NCBI GenBank assembly: GCA_029891385.1
Contig: CM057234.1
Location: 17,780,350-17,844,349, forward strand
Direction: 5' to 3'
DNA length: 64,000 bases
DNA from: Erythroxylum novogranatense
Lineage: Eukaryota; Streptophyta; Magnoliopsida; Malpighiales; Erythroxylaceae
The notes under the pieces are model-generated. The model was not told the DNA's origin. It saw nothing but the letters and a program-made list of their open reading frames with translations, and did not search any database. Both the position numbers and the translations under genes were made by a program. Positions 24,578 through 35,176 of the stretch are shown here, in pieces (positions within the stretch are counted from its first letter, which is position 1; each line of letters starts with the position of its first letter).

Positions 24578-25779
24578 TTAAATTCATTTTTTTATAATGC
24601 ATACGAGTGAAAATAATTATAATAATCTTTATTATAAATATATATTTTCAATGAATATGATAACTTTCTTATAAAAATATTTTTATAGTACATGCTAATT
24701 TTTAATGAATGGTAGTTGCTTTCATCATTATGTTAAATTTTAATTAATAGTAGTTGGTTTCATCATTATGGAAACACCCATGAATATTGATATAATAAAA
24801 TTACTTCCATGTTCTTATAAGCATTGATATATTAGAAACAGTAATAATTTGTTCTTTCAAACTGTACATAAATAAGCATTATATATTCTAAGACCCTCTC
24901 TTTTCGGATCACACCCCCGTTAGAGTAGTAAATCTCTTCCATAAGGTTGTTAGCAATTATCCTTTCATATTTAACAATTGTTTTATCCATGTTTCAGGAC
25001 TCACCGAAGCTTGTCCAAAAGGTGCAGCTCGCTTTTTTCAAGGTACTAAACAATTTATCTATGTCCAGAAATTGAAAACCATCAAGCAGGAACTCAAAAT
25101 TCTTTACTCTTCACGGGATTCTACAGAAGATGTTATGCTTAAAGCTAGGGATAAGCTTACTGACATCCAAAAATCTCTTGCCTCTTCACCGCAAGATCAC
25201 TTACTTATTGAAAATGAAAAGCTAGCTCTCTCTCATTATATGACCTCAATAAGCTATCACAACTCCTTGCTCCAATAAAGATCTTAGATTAATTGGCTCA
25301 AAGATGGAAATAAATGCTCAAAGTTCTTCCTCAACTCCATTCTAGTCAATAAAAACCGAAACCGTATCTCCTCCATCACAAATCATGAGGGTCGAATCCT
25401 CCATAGCCAGCAGGAAATTATGGATTAGGCTGTTACTTACTTTAGCAAATTACTTAGAACCTATACCGTAGCCTTGAACCCAGCTTTAGGCCTTAGTTCT
25501 CTTAAACTGAAAAAAAAATCACCCATTTAGACCAAAGCTTGCTTATCAAACCTGTGGAAGACAAGGACATTGAGGATGCGGTTTTTAGCATGGAGAGTAC
25601 TAAATCCCCCGACTCTGACAGACTGAATGGTCTTTTTTATCAAAAAAACATGGGACATTACAAGTAAATTTGTTAAAAATGTTGTGAAGGAATTTTTTTC
25701 CAAAGCAATGCTCCTCAAGGAGTTTAACAAGACCTTCTTGTATTTAATACTGGAAATTTCAACTCCTAGCTCCTTTAAT
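24578..25779 (+). mobile_element. LINE copy B, left part
   Basis: This repeats 23036 onwards with roughly one difference per ten to fifteen bases, so it arose by tandem duplication. The reading frame shared with copy A includes KAR(D)KLTDIQKSLASSPQDHL near 25140-25200. At 25775-25779 (TTAAT) the sequence is broken by the Sirevirus-like element and resumes at 33019. Confidence 0.85.
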
Positions 25780-26668
25780 TGAAGTGAATCACACGTTATT
25801 ACAATGCTTATAATACGATATATGAATACACGAGAAAGGGGGGTTGAATTGTGTATTCCTTTTTTAAAAAATCTTTCCAGAAAACGTTTTGTTAAAAACA
25901 AGTTCTTTTCACAGAAACTTCGGTAAGTTCGAATTAATCAAAACTTTGAAAAACTTGTTTTGAAATCTAAGTAATAACAAAACTTTGAACTTAAAGAAAG
26001 ATAGAGTAGAGAGAAGTCGACACAGCAATTTTATACTGATTCACCCTAAACCGTGGGCTATGTCCAGTCTTCAGAAGTCTTTCTGAGATTTCACTTTCTC
26101 TTCAACATTTACAAGTATTCTTTCTGAGCCTCTTCAGGTCTCTACACTCAGTATTCTTTTACTCTTAGCCTCTGCAGGCTATCTGTACTACTTTCTTACA
26201 AAAGTGTTTGAACTATGTTACAGTAACATTAGCTCTTAGCTAATTCGCACAATAATCTCACAAACAAGCTTTTTCGTTCGCGTATACGTAAGTCAATTAA
26301 TCATGCAATCTTGACTCGACTCATATGTATAGCCTTAAATGCAATCGCTTCTTGAATCTTGAATCTTGCTTCTTGAATCTTGAAAGAAACGGTTAATCAG
26401 TTGAGTTCTATAACTAACTCAAACTGACTCTTGCGTCTGCTTTTCTTTCTTTGTCTGCTTTTGAATTTTGCGTCTGCTTTTGAATTCTGCGTCTGCTTTT
26501 TACTTCTCCGTCTGTTTTTCATTTCTGCGTCTGCTTTTCAACTTCTTCATCTGCTTTTCATCGTCTGCTTTTTAACTTCTTCGTCTGCTTTTGAATTCTG
26601 CGTCTGCTTTTTCTTCTTCTTTGTTATTCATCAAAATCATATATATGTAAAGTCATTTTGACTCAACA
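25780..26668 (-). repeat. 3' LTR of the Sirevirus-like element
   Basis: 889 bp, nearly identical to 32074-33018 apart from point changes and a different number of short tandem units in its right part. It lies next to the polypurine tract, which makes it the 3' LTR in the element's own direction. Confidence 0.92.
26428..26612. repeat. CGTCTGCTTTT minisatellite in the LTR
   Basis: Units of about 18-20 bp with the core CGTCTGCTTTTGAATTCTG alternate with a variant carrying CAACTTCTT. The matching array in the other LTR (32725-32960) has more units, which accounts for much of the length difference between the LTRs. Confidence 0.85.
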
Positions 26669-26683
26669 ATCTCCCCCTTTTTG
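26669..26683 (-). other. Polypurine tract of the Sirevirus-like element
   Basis: On the minus strand AAAAAGGGGGAGATT directly abuts the 3' LTR. This is the typical Copia plus-strand primer and confirms minus orientation. Confidence 0.88.
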
Positions 26684-27023
26684 ATGATAACAAATCATAT
26701 ACGTAAAAAGAAGAAAAACTTATCTTCAAAACATATCTTCATGTGTGTTCTTCTAACTTCTTCATTAGTTTTCCTCTTCCTCCCCCTATCTTTGTCATCG
26801 ACTCCTTCAATCACACCCTTTGAGACTCTTTGATTGCTGCCTTCCATTCTCTTCTCCCCCTATTTGTTATAATAAAAAATGATCAATGACGATGACTCTT
26901 CATCAGTTCTATCATCATCTCCTTCATTTCATTCATCATCTCCTTGAGCTCTTTGACTTCTCTGTGTAAGTGCCTAATTTCAGCTTGCGAGTCAAACGGT
27001 GAGGAGAGTTGATCATCATCCGC

Positions 27024-28500
27024 TTAGGGTTCTATGAATGCAATTGTGGCAGCATATGCGTCTGAGGATGGAATGTAATCTTCAACAATCTCAAAAGTTG
27101 GTGGATGAACGGATAGATTAGGCTCCGGAAGATCTAAATCATAAGGAGCAGGTAGCATGAGCACTTGTCTTCCTTGCAGGAGTATGGCTTCAGCTTGAAT
27201 AGATAGTGTATTAGATAGTGGCCTAATACGCATTATTGTCTGCACAAGGGATTCAATGAACGTCCCTGTAATCAGTCTTCCCCCTACTGGGCAGTATTCA
27301 TTCTTATCTGTAAAACTACAACCAGCTCCGTCATTTTTCTCCTTTGAAGTGCATGCTTCATCAATTCGTCGCACTTCATCTTCAATCTGATCTGTAGACA
27401 GATCATTACTGATTCCTTCAGGATATAACTTCATCTTTGTTGGGTCCGTGTTCCCGATTGATACAAAACACGGACCCAACATTAAAAGGCATGGTTCAAT
27501 GGTAAGAGGCGTGCTGCTAGAAAGCAACAAAACCTTGAGGTCAGGAGTTCGAATCCTGACCAAAGAGGACAATACCGATTAAGGTTGTGGTCGCGTGCTC
27601 CTGGGGGATCCAAGCCCCGATTGATACAAAACACGGACCCAACAATCTTCCCCTTATTCACATCTAAAGGATATCTAGGCTAAATTTCCGGTACAACTTT
27701 TATCACCGTCTTCTCTGTTATTGGATAAATAGTATATGGTTGACTGGACATTTTTGAAGGGTATAGCTTTATAGCAGCATCCCTCAAAGCATCTTAAAAA
27801 TTCTTTTCATCTTCACTCAGTAGATGCCATGTCTCACTATTTATCAAAATAGGTTGTAAGACTGCCTTCACCTTCCTCCTTGGTTGATCACAGATGACAA
27901 TTGAAGTACTCCTCTTGGTCACAAATTCAACCAGCCTGATCTCCAACTTGTCTTTTCTCAAAAATTCAGAATAGTTGTATATAACCAGACTAGGTTCATC
28001 ATATTTTTCCTGTGGTATCTATACCAAGCTTAAATCTGTTGTTGCCTCTTGTTGAACATCAATAGAAGTAAACTGAACTAAGCTAGACTCAATTTCCTTT
28101 TCCTTTTGAGCAGCATCGATAGTATCCTTCTTTTGACTAACTTCCTTGGCAGTAGACACATTCTTCTTTCGACTAATTACTTTAGTTTTCTTCACTGCCT
28201 CAGTCAGTCGCGGAGTTTTCTGAACTTGAGATTTTTGCTTCTCAGACTCCAACTTCCTCTTCTTCTCAGTCTCCTTAGCCTGTTTGGTTGAGTCTTCTTG
28301 TAAGATTGAAACTAGAGATCTTGTTGCCTTTGGTGCGCAAGATTCAGAAATTTCTACCTGATTCTGTTCTCCGTCTCTCTTCTCTTCCTGTTGTCTCAGA
28401 GTACGAATCCTAGGTGATCTCTTCGCCTTCTTAGAAATTTCACCCAGAAGATTCTCCCCTGTTCTTTTCAACGCACCTTCGTCTGTCCTCCGAACTAGGC
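27024..28500 (-). pseudogene. Accessory (env-like region) ORF remnant, interrupted
   Basis: Two minus-strand frames (28471-28019 and about 27437-27024) appear to be parts of one region downstream of pol. The upper part is very Lys/Glu/Gln-rich and probably disordered or coiled. The lower part has no domain I recognise and ends ...AFIEP before a stop. The 207-bp element plus its duplicated site adds 212 bp, not a multiple of three, and so breaks the frame. I do not assign a function beyond an accessory ORF of a Sirevirus-like element. Confidence 0.6.
27438..27644 (+). mobile_element. 207-bp TG..CA element with inverted repeats and tRNA-like core
   Basis: It begins TGTTGGGTCCGTGTT and ends with the exact reverse complement, flanked by a perfect ATCTT duplication (27433-27437 and 27645-27649). 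TG..CA ends plus a 5-bp duplication are what LTR integrases produce. A 29-bp segment near the left end (27453-27481) recurs exactly at the right end (27616-27644). The core holds a tRNA-like Pol III promoter on the plus strand: an A-box-like TGGTTCAATGG near 27493 and a B-box/T-arm AGGAGTTCGAATCCT near 27543. It might be a miniature LTR-derived element (TRIM-like or a tiny solo LTR) or a SINE-like composite. It disrupts the accessory ORF of the host retroelement. Confidence 0.8.
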
Positions 28501-28585
28501 TAACTTCTTTTTAAGAAATCGCCTGTTTTATCAAAGGTCTTCCAGATAATTTTCTTCTTTCATCTATGGGCATTCTCATACTTTC

Positions 28586-29368
28586 TTAAGATTTCGAACT
28601 TGTAGCGGGAGACTTCTTCAGTAACCGCTCCCCCTCAGTTCTAGCTTTCTTCTTAGAATCTGCTTCTTCTTTTACCACCATCTTCAAGCCCATTCTTCTT
28701 ATTGTATCTGAGTTAATAGAACTCTTGATAGATATCGTCCTTCTGATTCCTTTGTGAAGAAGGACTCCAGATTCCCTAAAAATTCTCGTGAGTAGCATGC
28801 CGTAAGAATAACTGTTAGTATCCTTCATCCCCTTAACCATATAATGAAAAATTAGAAATGGTAGATCTATGGGACGACGATTTAGCAAGTAGAACAGGCA
28901 TTGCTCATCCAAGGTAGTCACTAAATGCCTTGGCCCTGTTCTAAGTAAGATGGAGTTGAACAGAATCGCATGAAGAACCCTGGCCTTCGGGAGCAAACTC
29001 GAGGTCTTCCTCTCCGATGGGTCATTAACTCCATACAGCTGTTTACTGACATCTTCTTCCTTCATACTGACCTTGGTCATCCATTTGGCTTTGCTTGACA
29101 AGGTTTCTCCAACCGATGAACATTCAATCACCTTCTCTACTATCTCCTTTGTCACAACAATAGATATCCTATCTACTGTGGAGACAATAGTGTCATCTAC
29201 CAGTTGCGCATTCTTCCAAAAATCATATACCTCACCAGTATACACCAGTTCCGGCACCTGGAAAAACTTTCTCCATCCAGCCTCTACAATCTCTAGTTCA
29301 ACATCCATACCATCTTTCCTCAGAGATTCGAAGTCCACATATCTTCCATAAATCATAGTTGGCTCCAT
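28586..29368 (-). CDS. Env-like/accessory ORF with plant-transposon-type domain
   Basis: An intact frame of 260 codons follows RNase H in the element's direction. The middle (LLPKARVLHAILFNSILLR, then LDEQCLFYLLNRRPIDLPFL) resembles the 'putative plant transposon protein' domain often found downstream of pol in Copia and other plant elements. The C-terminus is Lys/Glu-rich. No signal peptide or clear membrane segment is visible, so calling it an envelope rests on position only. It is the longest undamaged frame in the element. Its function is unknown. Confidence 0.65.
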   Translation of the reverse strand: MEPTMIYGRYVDFESLRKDGMDVELEIVEAGWRKFFQVPELVYTGEVYDFWKNAQLVDDTIVSTVDRISIVVTKEIVEKVIECSSVGETLSSKAKWMTKVSMKEEDVSKQLYGVNDPSERKTSSLLPKARVLHAILFNSILLRTGPRHLVTTLDEQCLFYLLNRRPIDLPFLIFHYMVKGMKDTNSYSYGMLLTRIFRESGVLLHKGIRRTISIKSSINSDTIRRMGLKMVVKEEADSKKKARTEGERLLKKSPATSSKS

Positions 29369-29631
29369 TGATTCTGAATAGAAACTAGCTCTGGTAAGCT
29401 GTTCTTCAAAGGTAAAGTTGATTGCAAGAGTTTTAGAGAGAGAGATGAAACGTCTGTGTTTTAGAGTAATCGAAATGATTTCAATTTCAGACTACTTGAA
29501 GGGTCTTATCAGGTGTGTTCTAGAATCGTTGGGATCCTCAAGACTATGAAACTTTCCCTCCACAATTTCCTTGTGAGAGAAGTTACCAGCTGTAAACTAC
29601 TGTTTCTGACGCCGTTAACTTTGACGATCTC

Positions 29632-30062
29632 TTAGCCTGACTGGTCATTTAACATAACCATGTTAAGGTTCCGTCTGATTTCCTTGAACCGTTCTTCACT
29701 CAATGGTTTAGTAAAGATGTCTGCCCATTGATACTCTGTTTCAATGAACTGTAGTCTCATCACCTTTCTCTGAACGTAGTCTCTCAAGAAATGATGTCTG
29801 ACTTCGATTTGCTTTACTCTCGAATGCTGTATTGGGTTCTTTAATAGATTGATGGCACTGGTATTGTCACAATAGATTGGGATCTCCTCTTCTTGAACTG
29901 AATAATCTTCCATTTGATATTTAATCCACAATGTTTATGAACAACAGCTTGCGGCAGACATGTACTCGGCTTCGGCAGTTGATAGAGCGATTGAGCTTTG
30001 TCTCTTGCTTGACCAGGAAACTAGGTTTGAGCCAAGAAAGTGACATCCTCCACTAGTGCTCT
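29632..30062 (-). pseudogene. RNase H end of Sirevirus-like pol
   Basis: The translation shows the Copia RNase H landmarks SSIALSTAEAEYMSAA, then IPIYCDNTSAINL and a DIFTKPL end. A frameshift and stop around 29935-29945 split it. Upstream it is fused directly to a piece of integrase (junction about 30057-30062). Confidence 0.85.
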
Positions 30063-30370
30063 TCCTTTCAACAACTCCATTCTATTGTAGGGTTCTGGGA
30101 GCAGAGAAATTGTGAAAATTTTCATTCTCCTCACAGAATAATCTAAACTTCTCATTCTCAAACTCTCCACCATGATCACTCCTGATACTGGCTATAGGTA
30201 CTCCTTTTTCAATTTGTAACTTTCTATTTTACCGATTCCAATTATCTTGCCCTGCTGGTTGTCTCCGAAAGTCACCAATCCTCCCTTCTTATACTGAAGA
30301 TCTATGAACATAGACCTTCTTCCCGTCATATGTCGGGAGCAACCACTGTCTAAATACCAACGGTGCTTGT
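30063..30370 (-). pseudogene. Protease and integrase fragments of Sirevirus-like pol
   Basis: The protease signature WYLDSGCSRHMTG is at about 30320-30362, with the catalytic DSG intact. It is followed by a stretch reading like the pre-integrase part (GLVTFGDNQQGKIIGIG). Next comes an integrase-core end (IRSDHG, FENEKF, NGVVERK) cut by at least one stop near 30088. A large part between these motifs, and the whole reverse transcriptase, are absent. Confidence 0.8.
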
Positions 30371-32016
30371 TGCATCTTTCAAGGAAGGATATCTGCAGGA
30401 GAAACTATTTTATTTTTTGGTACCCATATTTTCTTGGGTCCTTTCTGGTTAGTAATATGCATATAATGAGTCCTTTGATGCCTTTTACTAGATTGTTGAT
30501 GAATACGTATTTGGTAATATCTTTTATTTTGAGAAAAAGGCTTTCTATCATAATGAGACTTATTACCCGTAAATCCTAATCCGGTTTTATCACTCGGATG
30601 TCTACATTTTTTTAGCATCTCATTCATTTTCTTTGTACTCTCAGTGAAGGTAGCTAAATCAGTTGAAAGACTTTTAATTCTAAGCTTCAACTGATTGATC
30701 TCATCAGATTTATCTACAACTTTCTTTTTCTCCTCTATTTGTTTCTTTAAGCAGATATTTTCTCTCTCTATTTCTTCTGTATGTTTAAGGTTTTGTACAT
30801 ACTTCTTCTTTAACAGTGTATATTGTTTCAGAATAGCATGAGAATCCTCTAATAGTTCTGAATAAGCATCATGCAAGTTATCATATTCAGAAGTTACCTC
30901 CTCATCACTTTCTTCCTTGGCTACTAGGCAGATATTCGCATGTTTAGATGTCTCGGAACTTGTATCTGACTCTGATGAATCTAGATCTTCCCAAGTTGTC
31001 ATCATGCTTTTCTTGCCTTCTCTACTCTTCTTTGGTTTCTTCTTTAGAGTAGGACATTCGGACTTGTAATGTCCAGGTTGATTACACTCGTAGCGTATGA
31101 TAGATGTCTTTTCTACTTTACCATCATCTTTGCAATTCTTCTTGAAAAGCTTACTTCCTTTGGACTTCTTCTTCCACATCCGTCTTATCTTCCGAGAAAT
31201 GAAAGATAATTCGTCATCTTCATCACTTGACTCTTGTTCTGATTCACTTGAGTCATCATTCTTTGATTCTTCAATCTTTAATGCTTTCAATGACTTTCTC
31301 CTTCTTTGAGTCTTGTGATTCTTCTGTCTGGCCTTCAGTGCTATTGACTTGTTCCGTTTGGGCTTGTCTTCAGCATCGAGCTCTATTTCATGAATCTTCA
31401 GTGATCCAAGCAACTCGTCAAGCTTTAGCACGCTCAAATCCTTAGCTTCTTGCACCGCCGTAACTTTTGGTCTCCACCTCTTCGGAAGACTTCTTACGAT
31501 CTTTTGTACATGATCTTGGTTATTTTACGTTCTCCCAAGGGCTTTCAATCCATTGACGATTGTTTGAAATCTTCCAAACATTTGATCAATAGATTCTTAT
31601 TCTTTCATCTTGAAAAGCTCGTACTGGTGCACAAGAATGCTTATCTTGGATTCTTTGACTTGGTTTGTGCCTTCATGAGCGATGGACAATGTGTCCCACA
31701 TCTCCTTCGCAGTGTCGCATCCGTGGACTTTGTCATACTCACTCCTGCTCAGGGCACACGTCAAAAAAAAGTTCGCCTTAGAGTTCAACTGAATTCTCGC
31801 CTTTTGGTTAGCCGTCCATCTGGTCCGTGGAATAAGATTTTCATCTTTATCTACTGGTGTATATGGTCCATTCTCTATCACATCCCAAAGGTCGACATGA
31901 GTAGATTCTATGAACAACCGCATTCTATCTTTCCAATAATGATAGTCTTCTCCGTTGAATACTGGAGGTCTAGTGACTGAGACACCTTATGCAATGTATA
32001 TATGTGATTCTGTCAT
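30371..32016 (-). pseudogene. Gag of the Sirevirus-like element
   Basis: The frame starts at an ATG at 32016 but is stopped after a few codons. The rest reads FNGEDYHYWKDRMRLFIEST (DUF4219/UBN2 type), then a capsid domain to about 31455. Next comes a basic and acidic Ser-rich region, one zinc knuckle (YECNQPGHYKSECP near 31080) and a long coiled-coil-prone tail to about 30600. A frameshift lies near 31590. In the knuckle the first Cys is replaced by Arg, so zinc binding should be lost. Gag normally forms the cytoplasmic particle. Confidence 0.85.
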
Positions 32017-32054
32017 TATCTTTGATCCACACTTTGCTACAGTGATCCTTAGAT

Positions 32055-32073
32055 ACCAGGCTCTGATGCCAAT
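32055..32073 (-). other. Primer-binding site of the Sirevirus-like element
   Basis: On the minus strand the sequence next to the 5' LTR reads TTGGCATCAGAGCCTGG, the initiator-tRNA-Met primer site usual in plant Copia elements. It abuts the LTR directly. Confidence 0.88.
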
Positions 32074-33018
32074 TGAAGTGAATCACACGTTATTACAATG
32101 CTTATAATACGATATATGAATACACGAGAATGGGGGGTTGAATTGTGTATTCCTTTTTTTTTTTAAATCTTTCCAGAAAACGTTTTGTTAAAAACAAGTT
32201 CTTTTCACAGAAACTTCGGTAAGTTCGAATTAATCAAAACTTTGAAAAACTTGTTTTGAAATCTAAGTAATAACAAAACTTTGAACTTAAAGAAAGATAG
32301 AGTAGAGAGAAGTCGACACAACAATTTTATACTGGTTCATCCCAAACCGTGGGCTACGTCCAGTCCTCAGAAGTCTTTCTGAGATTTCACTTTCTCTTCA
32401 ACGTTTACAAGTATTCTTTCTTAGCCTCTTCAGGTCTCTACACTCAGTATTCTTTTACTCTTAGCCTCTGCAGGCTATCTGTACTACTTTCTTACAAAAG
32501 TGTTTGAACTATGTTACAGTAACACTAACTCTTAGCCAATTCGTACAATAATCTCACAAACAAGCTTTTTCGTTCGCGTATACGTAAGTCAACTAACTGT
32601 GCAATCTTCGACTTCGACTCATATTTATAGCCTTCGTCTGCAACTACGTTTTGAATCTTGCTTCTTGAATCTTGAAAGAAACGGTTAATCAGTTGAGTTC
32701 TGTAACTAACTCGAACTGACTCTTGCGTCTGCTTTTCTTTCTTTGTCTGCTTTTGAATTCTGCGTCTGCTTTTTTGCGTCTGCTTTTTACTTCTCCGTCC
32801 GTTTTTCATTTCTGCGTCTGCTTTTCAACTTCTTCGTCTGCTTTTGAATTCTTCGCCTGCTTTTCATTTCTGCGTCTGCTTTTCAACTTCTTCGTCTGCT
32901 TTTGAATTCTGCGTCTGTTTTTGAACTTCTTCGTCTGCTTTTGAATTCTGCGCCTGCTTTTTCTTCTTCTTTGTTATTCATCAAAATCATATATATGTAA
33001 AGTCATTTTGACTCAACA
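32074..33018 (-). repeat. 5' LTR of the Sirevirus-like element
   Basis: 945 bp, matching 25780-26668 almost base for base in the left two thirds. Its minisatellite (about 32725-32960) contains extra units compared with the other LTR. High identity indicates a fairly recent insertion. Confidence 0.92.
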
Positions 33019-33284
33019 TTAATGACTTCAAACTTATAGGTTGTACAAATTTTCTCTACAAAGTCATCTCAAAGATCCTTGCAACAAAAATTGAAAATAG
33101 CTATATCTTCGCTTATTAGCGACAATCAGGGGGCTTTCATTAGCAACCGAAAAATTGGTGACAATATCCTAATAGTGCAAGAACTTCTCAAAGGTTATTC
33201 AAGAGTGAACTCAACCCCAAATTGCATCATCAAAATCAACTTTTGTAAAGCCTTCGATAGTATTGGCTAGCCCTTCTGTGAAAG

Positions 33285-34300
33285 ATGTTGGAAGTGTACG
33301 ACTTTCCACCTATCTACATCAACTGGACCAAAGAATGTGTAACAACTATTAGCTACTCAATCCTGATAAATGGCAGTCCCTCACCTTACTTCAAAGTTGA
33401 GAAAGGTCTAAGACAGGGAGACCCTCTCTCTCCCTACCTCTTCATCTTGTGTATGGAAATACTTAACTCCATAATCAATTTGGAAGTGGAGTCCACCCAT
33501 AGCTTTAAGTATCACATAAAGTGTAAGAAAATCAAGCTTACTAACTTGTCCTTTGCTGATAACCTGATTCTTTTTGCTGAGTCAATTTGGAGTCGATCAA
33601 TAGCTATACAAAGGCCCTCAAAAAGTTTCAATCCGTTTCTAAATTGCAGCTCAATCTTGACAAAAGTCACTTTATTTTCTCTAAAGGTGCCTCAACTATG
33701 GCTTCACATATCATTTCTCTCCCAGGCATGAAGGAGAATTCACCACCTATCTTATATCTGGGTTTCCCTATCTCCACAAAAAGACTCACTTTCATCGAAT
33801 GCTCACCTTTTATAGATAAAATTCACCCCAAAATCCATTCTTGGGCAAACATATTTCTATCTTTTGCAAGGAAAATTTAACTTATTAAATAAGTGCTTAA
33901 CTCTCTACACATTTACTATGGCTCTCATATATTTCTATCTAAAGGTGTCATCAAATCCATAGAGAGAATTTTCAAGAATTTCTTGTGGAACTCTTCAGAT
34001 GGAGCAAAGGGTTGTGTAATAATTCAATGTTCTAATAAAGCAAAAGGGGGCTTGAGCATTTCCTTTGTTAAACTCACAAATAAAACAATCTTTCTAAAAA
34101 GACTTTGGTGGATTCTTGAAGACAAAAATTCGATCTGGATCATATGGCTCCACTCTTATTTTCTCAAAGGTTATAGCATACGGGAAGTAAGAAAGAATCC
34201 TTTGAACTCTTTCTTTCTTAATCTATTATTGCATTTGGTAAATTTGGTTAAAGATGATATTTCTTGTTACGTTGGCAATGGGAAGTTGATATCATTGTGA
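33285..34300 (+). pseudogene. LINE reverse transcriptase C-terminal half, copy B
   Basis: Three overlapping frames (33285-33731, 33587-33880, 33893-34300) together cover the palm, thumb and downstream part of an L1-type ORF2 protein. GLRQGDPLSPYLF is well kept. The catalytic box reads FADN instead of FADD, so one metal-binding Asp is gone. Frame changes near 33590 and 33885 also break it. Confidence 0.87.
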
Positions 34301-35024
34301 TATGATAACTGGTCGGGTCAGGGTGCTCGCATTAATTCTACAAACTTGGCTAGCAACTCTACCATCTTCCCTCTTCACACTAAACTTGATACCTTCATCA
34401 TCGACGACAATTGGAACTTCCCTAACACTCTTCACCACTTGCAACCCCATTACTCTCCCCATTCTCTTAAACAAGATACCTCTTTCTAGCACAATCGATC
34501 TACTCAACATTTCTCAAACCGCATTATGAAAGACTTCCTTTAGATAAGGAAACCAATAGTGGAATGGCATCAAATCATTTTTCATAAGAGTATCCCTCCT
34601 AAAACTTCCTTTCTCTTATGGCTTGCTATACAGAACTGACTCAACACATCTAATCGTCTTAAATTTTTAAGCATTAACACTTCTTGTCCTTTTTGTTCAA
34701 TAACGAAGGAAACAAGAGATCATTTATTTTTCATTTGTGAAGTGACCAATCATACACAGGGAGCCATCAAAGTATACTACATATGGCCCTTTCAAGAAAT
34801 CACGCTCCCTTATGTTATTCATTGGCTCTCCTCTCAAAAAAATCCCCCAAGCTTATCCATATAGTTGCAGTGCATGATGGTACAATCCATATGGAAGGGA
34901 CGGAATGTTAGGCGTTTCAACTATAAACAAAAACCTATCGCAACCCTTATTTCCGACACTATGGCAAGCATTTGTGAACTTATAAGAGTGGCAGACACAC
35001 TTGAAGATCAATTTATTATACTTA

Positions 35025-35176
35025 ACTTTCAAGGTTCTCTAACCTTTTATTCTAAGTAGAGTACATATTTAAGTTTTCTCGTCTAGAAAGGTTGCCCCTA
35101 GCTTTCAAAGTTCTCTAGCCTTTTATTCTAAGTAGAGTTACATATTTAAGTTTTCTTGTCTAGAAAGGTTGCCCCC
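35025..35176 (+). repeat. 76-bp tandem duplication in the LINE 3' region
   Basis: Two adjacent 76-bp units starting at 35025 and 35101 share CTTTCAA, TTCTCTA, CCTTTTATTCTAAGTAGAG and GTCTAGAAAGGTTGCCCC in order. They are nearly identical. Confidence 0.85.

Larger units (their letters stand above)
25780..33018 (-). mobile_element. Sirevirus-like Copia retrotransposon, internally deleted
   Basis: LTRs 25780-26668 and 32074-33018 start TGAAGTG and end CAACA, with a perfect TTAAT target duplication (25775-25779 and 33019-33023). On the minus strand the order is LTR, PBS, large Gag, protease, integrase start, RNase H, env-like/accessory ORFs, PPT, LTR. Most of the integrase and all of the reverse transcriptase are deleted, so it is non-autonomous. 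The large Gag with a coiled-coil-prone acidic tail and the extra ORF region after pol suit the Sirevirus lineage. It interrupts LINE copy B and is itself interrupted at 27438-27644. Confidence 0.92.

Noticed and set aside
26428..26612. Regular spaced repeats that could suggest a CRISPR array
   Set aside because: Units are contiguous with no unique spacers, the array lies in a plant LTR, and it is present in both LTRs.
28106..28291. Leu/Ser-rich plus-strand frame resembling a signal peptide protein
   Set aside because: It is the reverse strand of the Lys/Glu-rich accessory ORF of the Sirevirus-like element.
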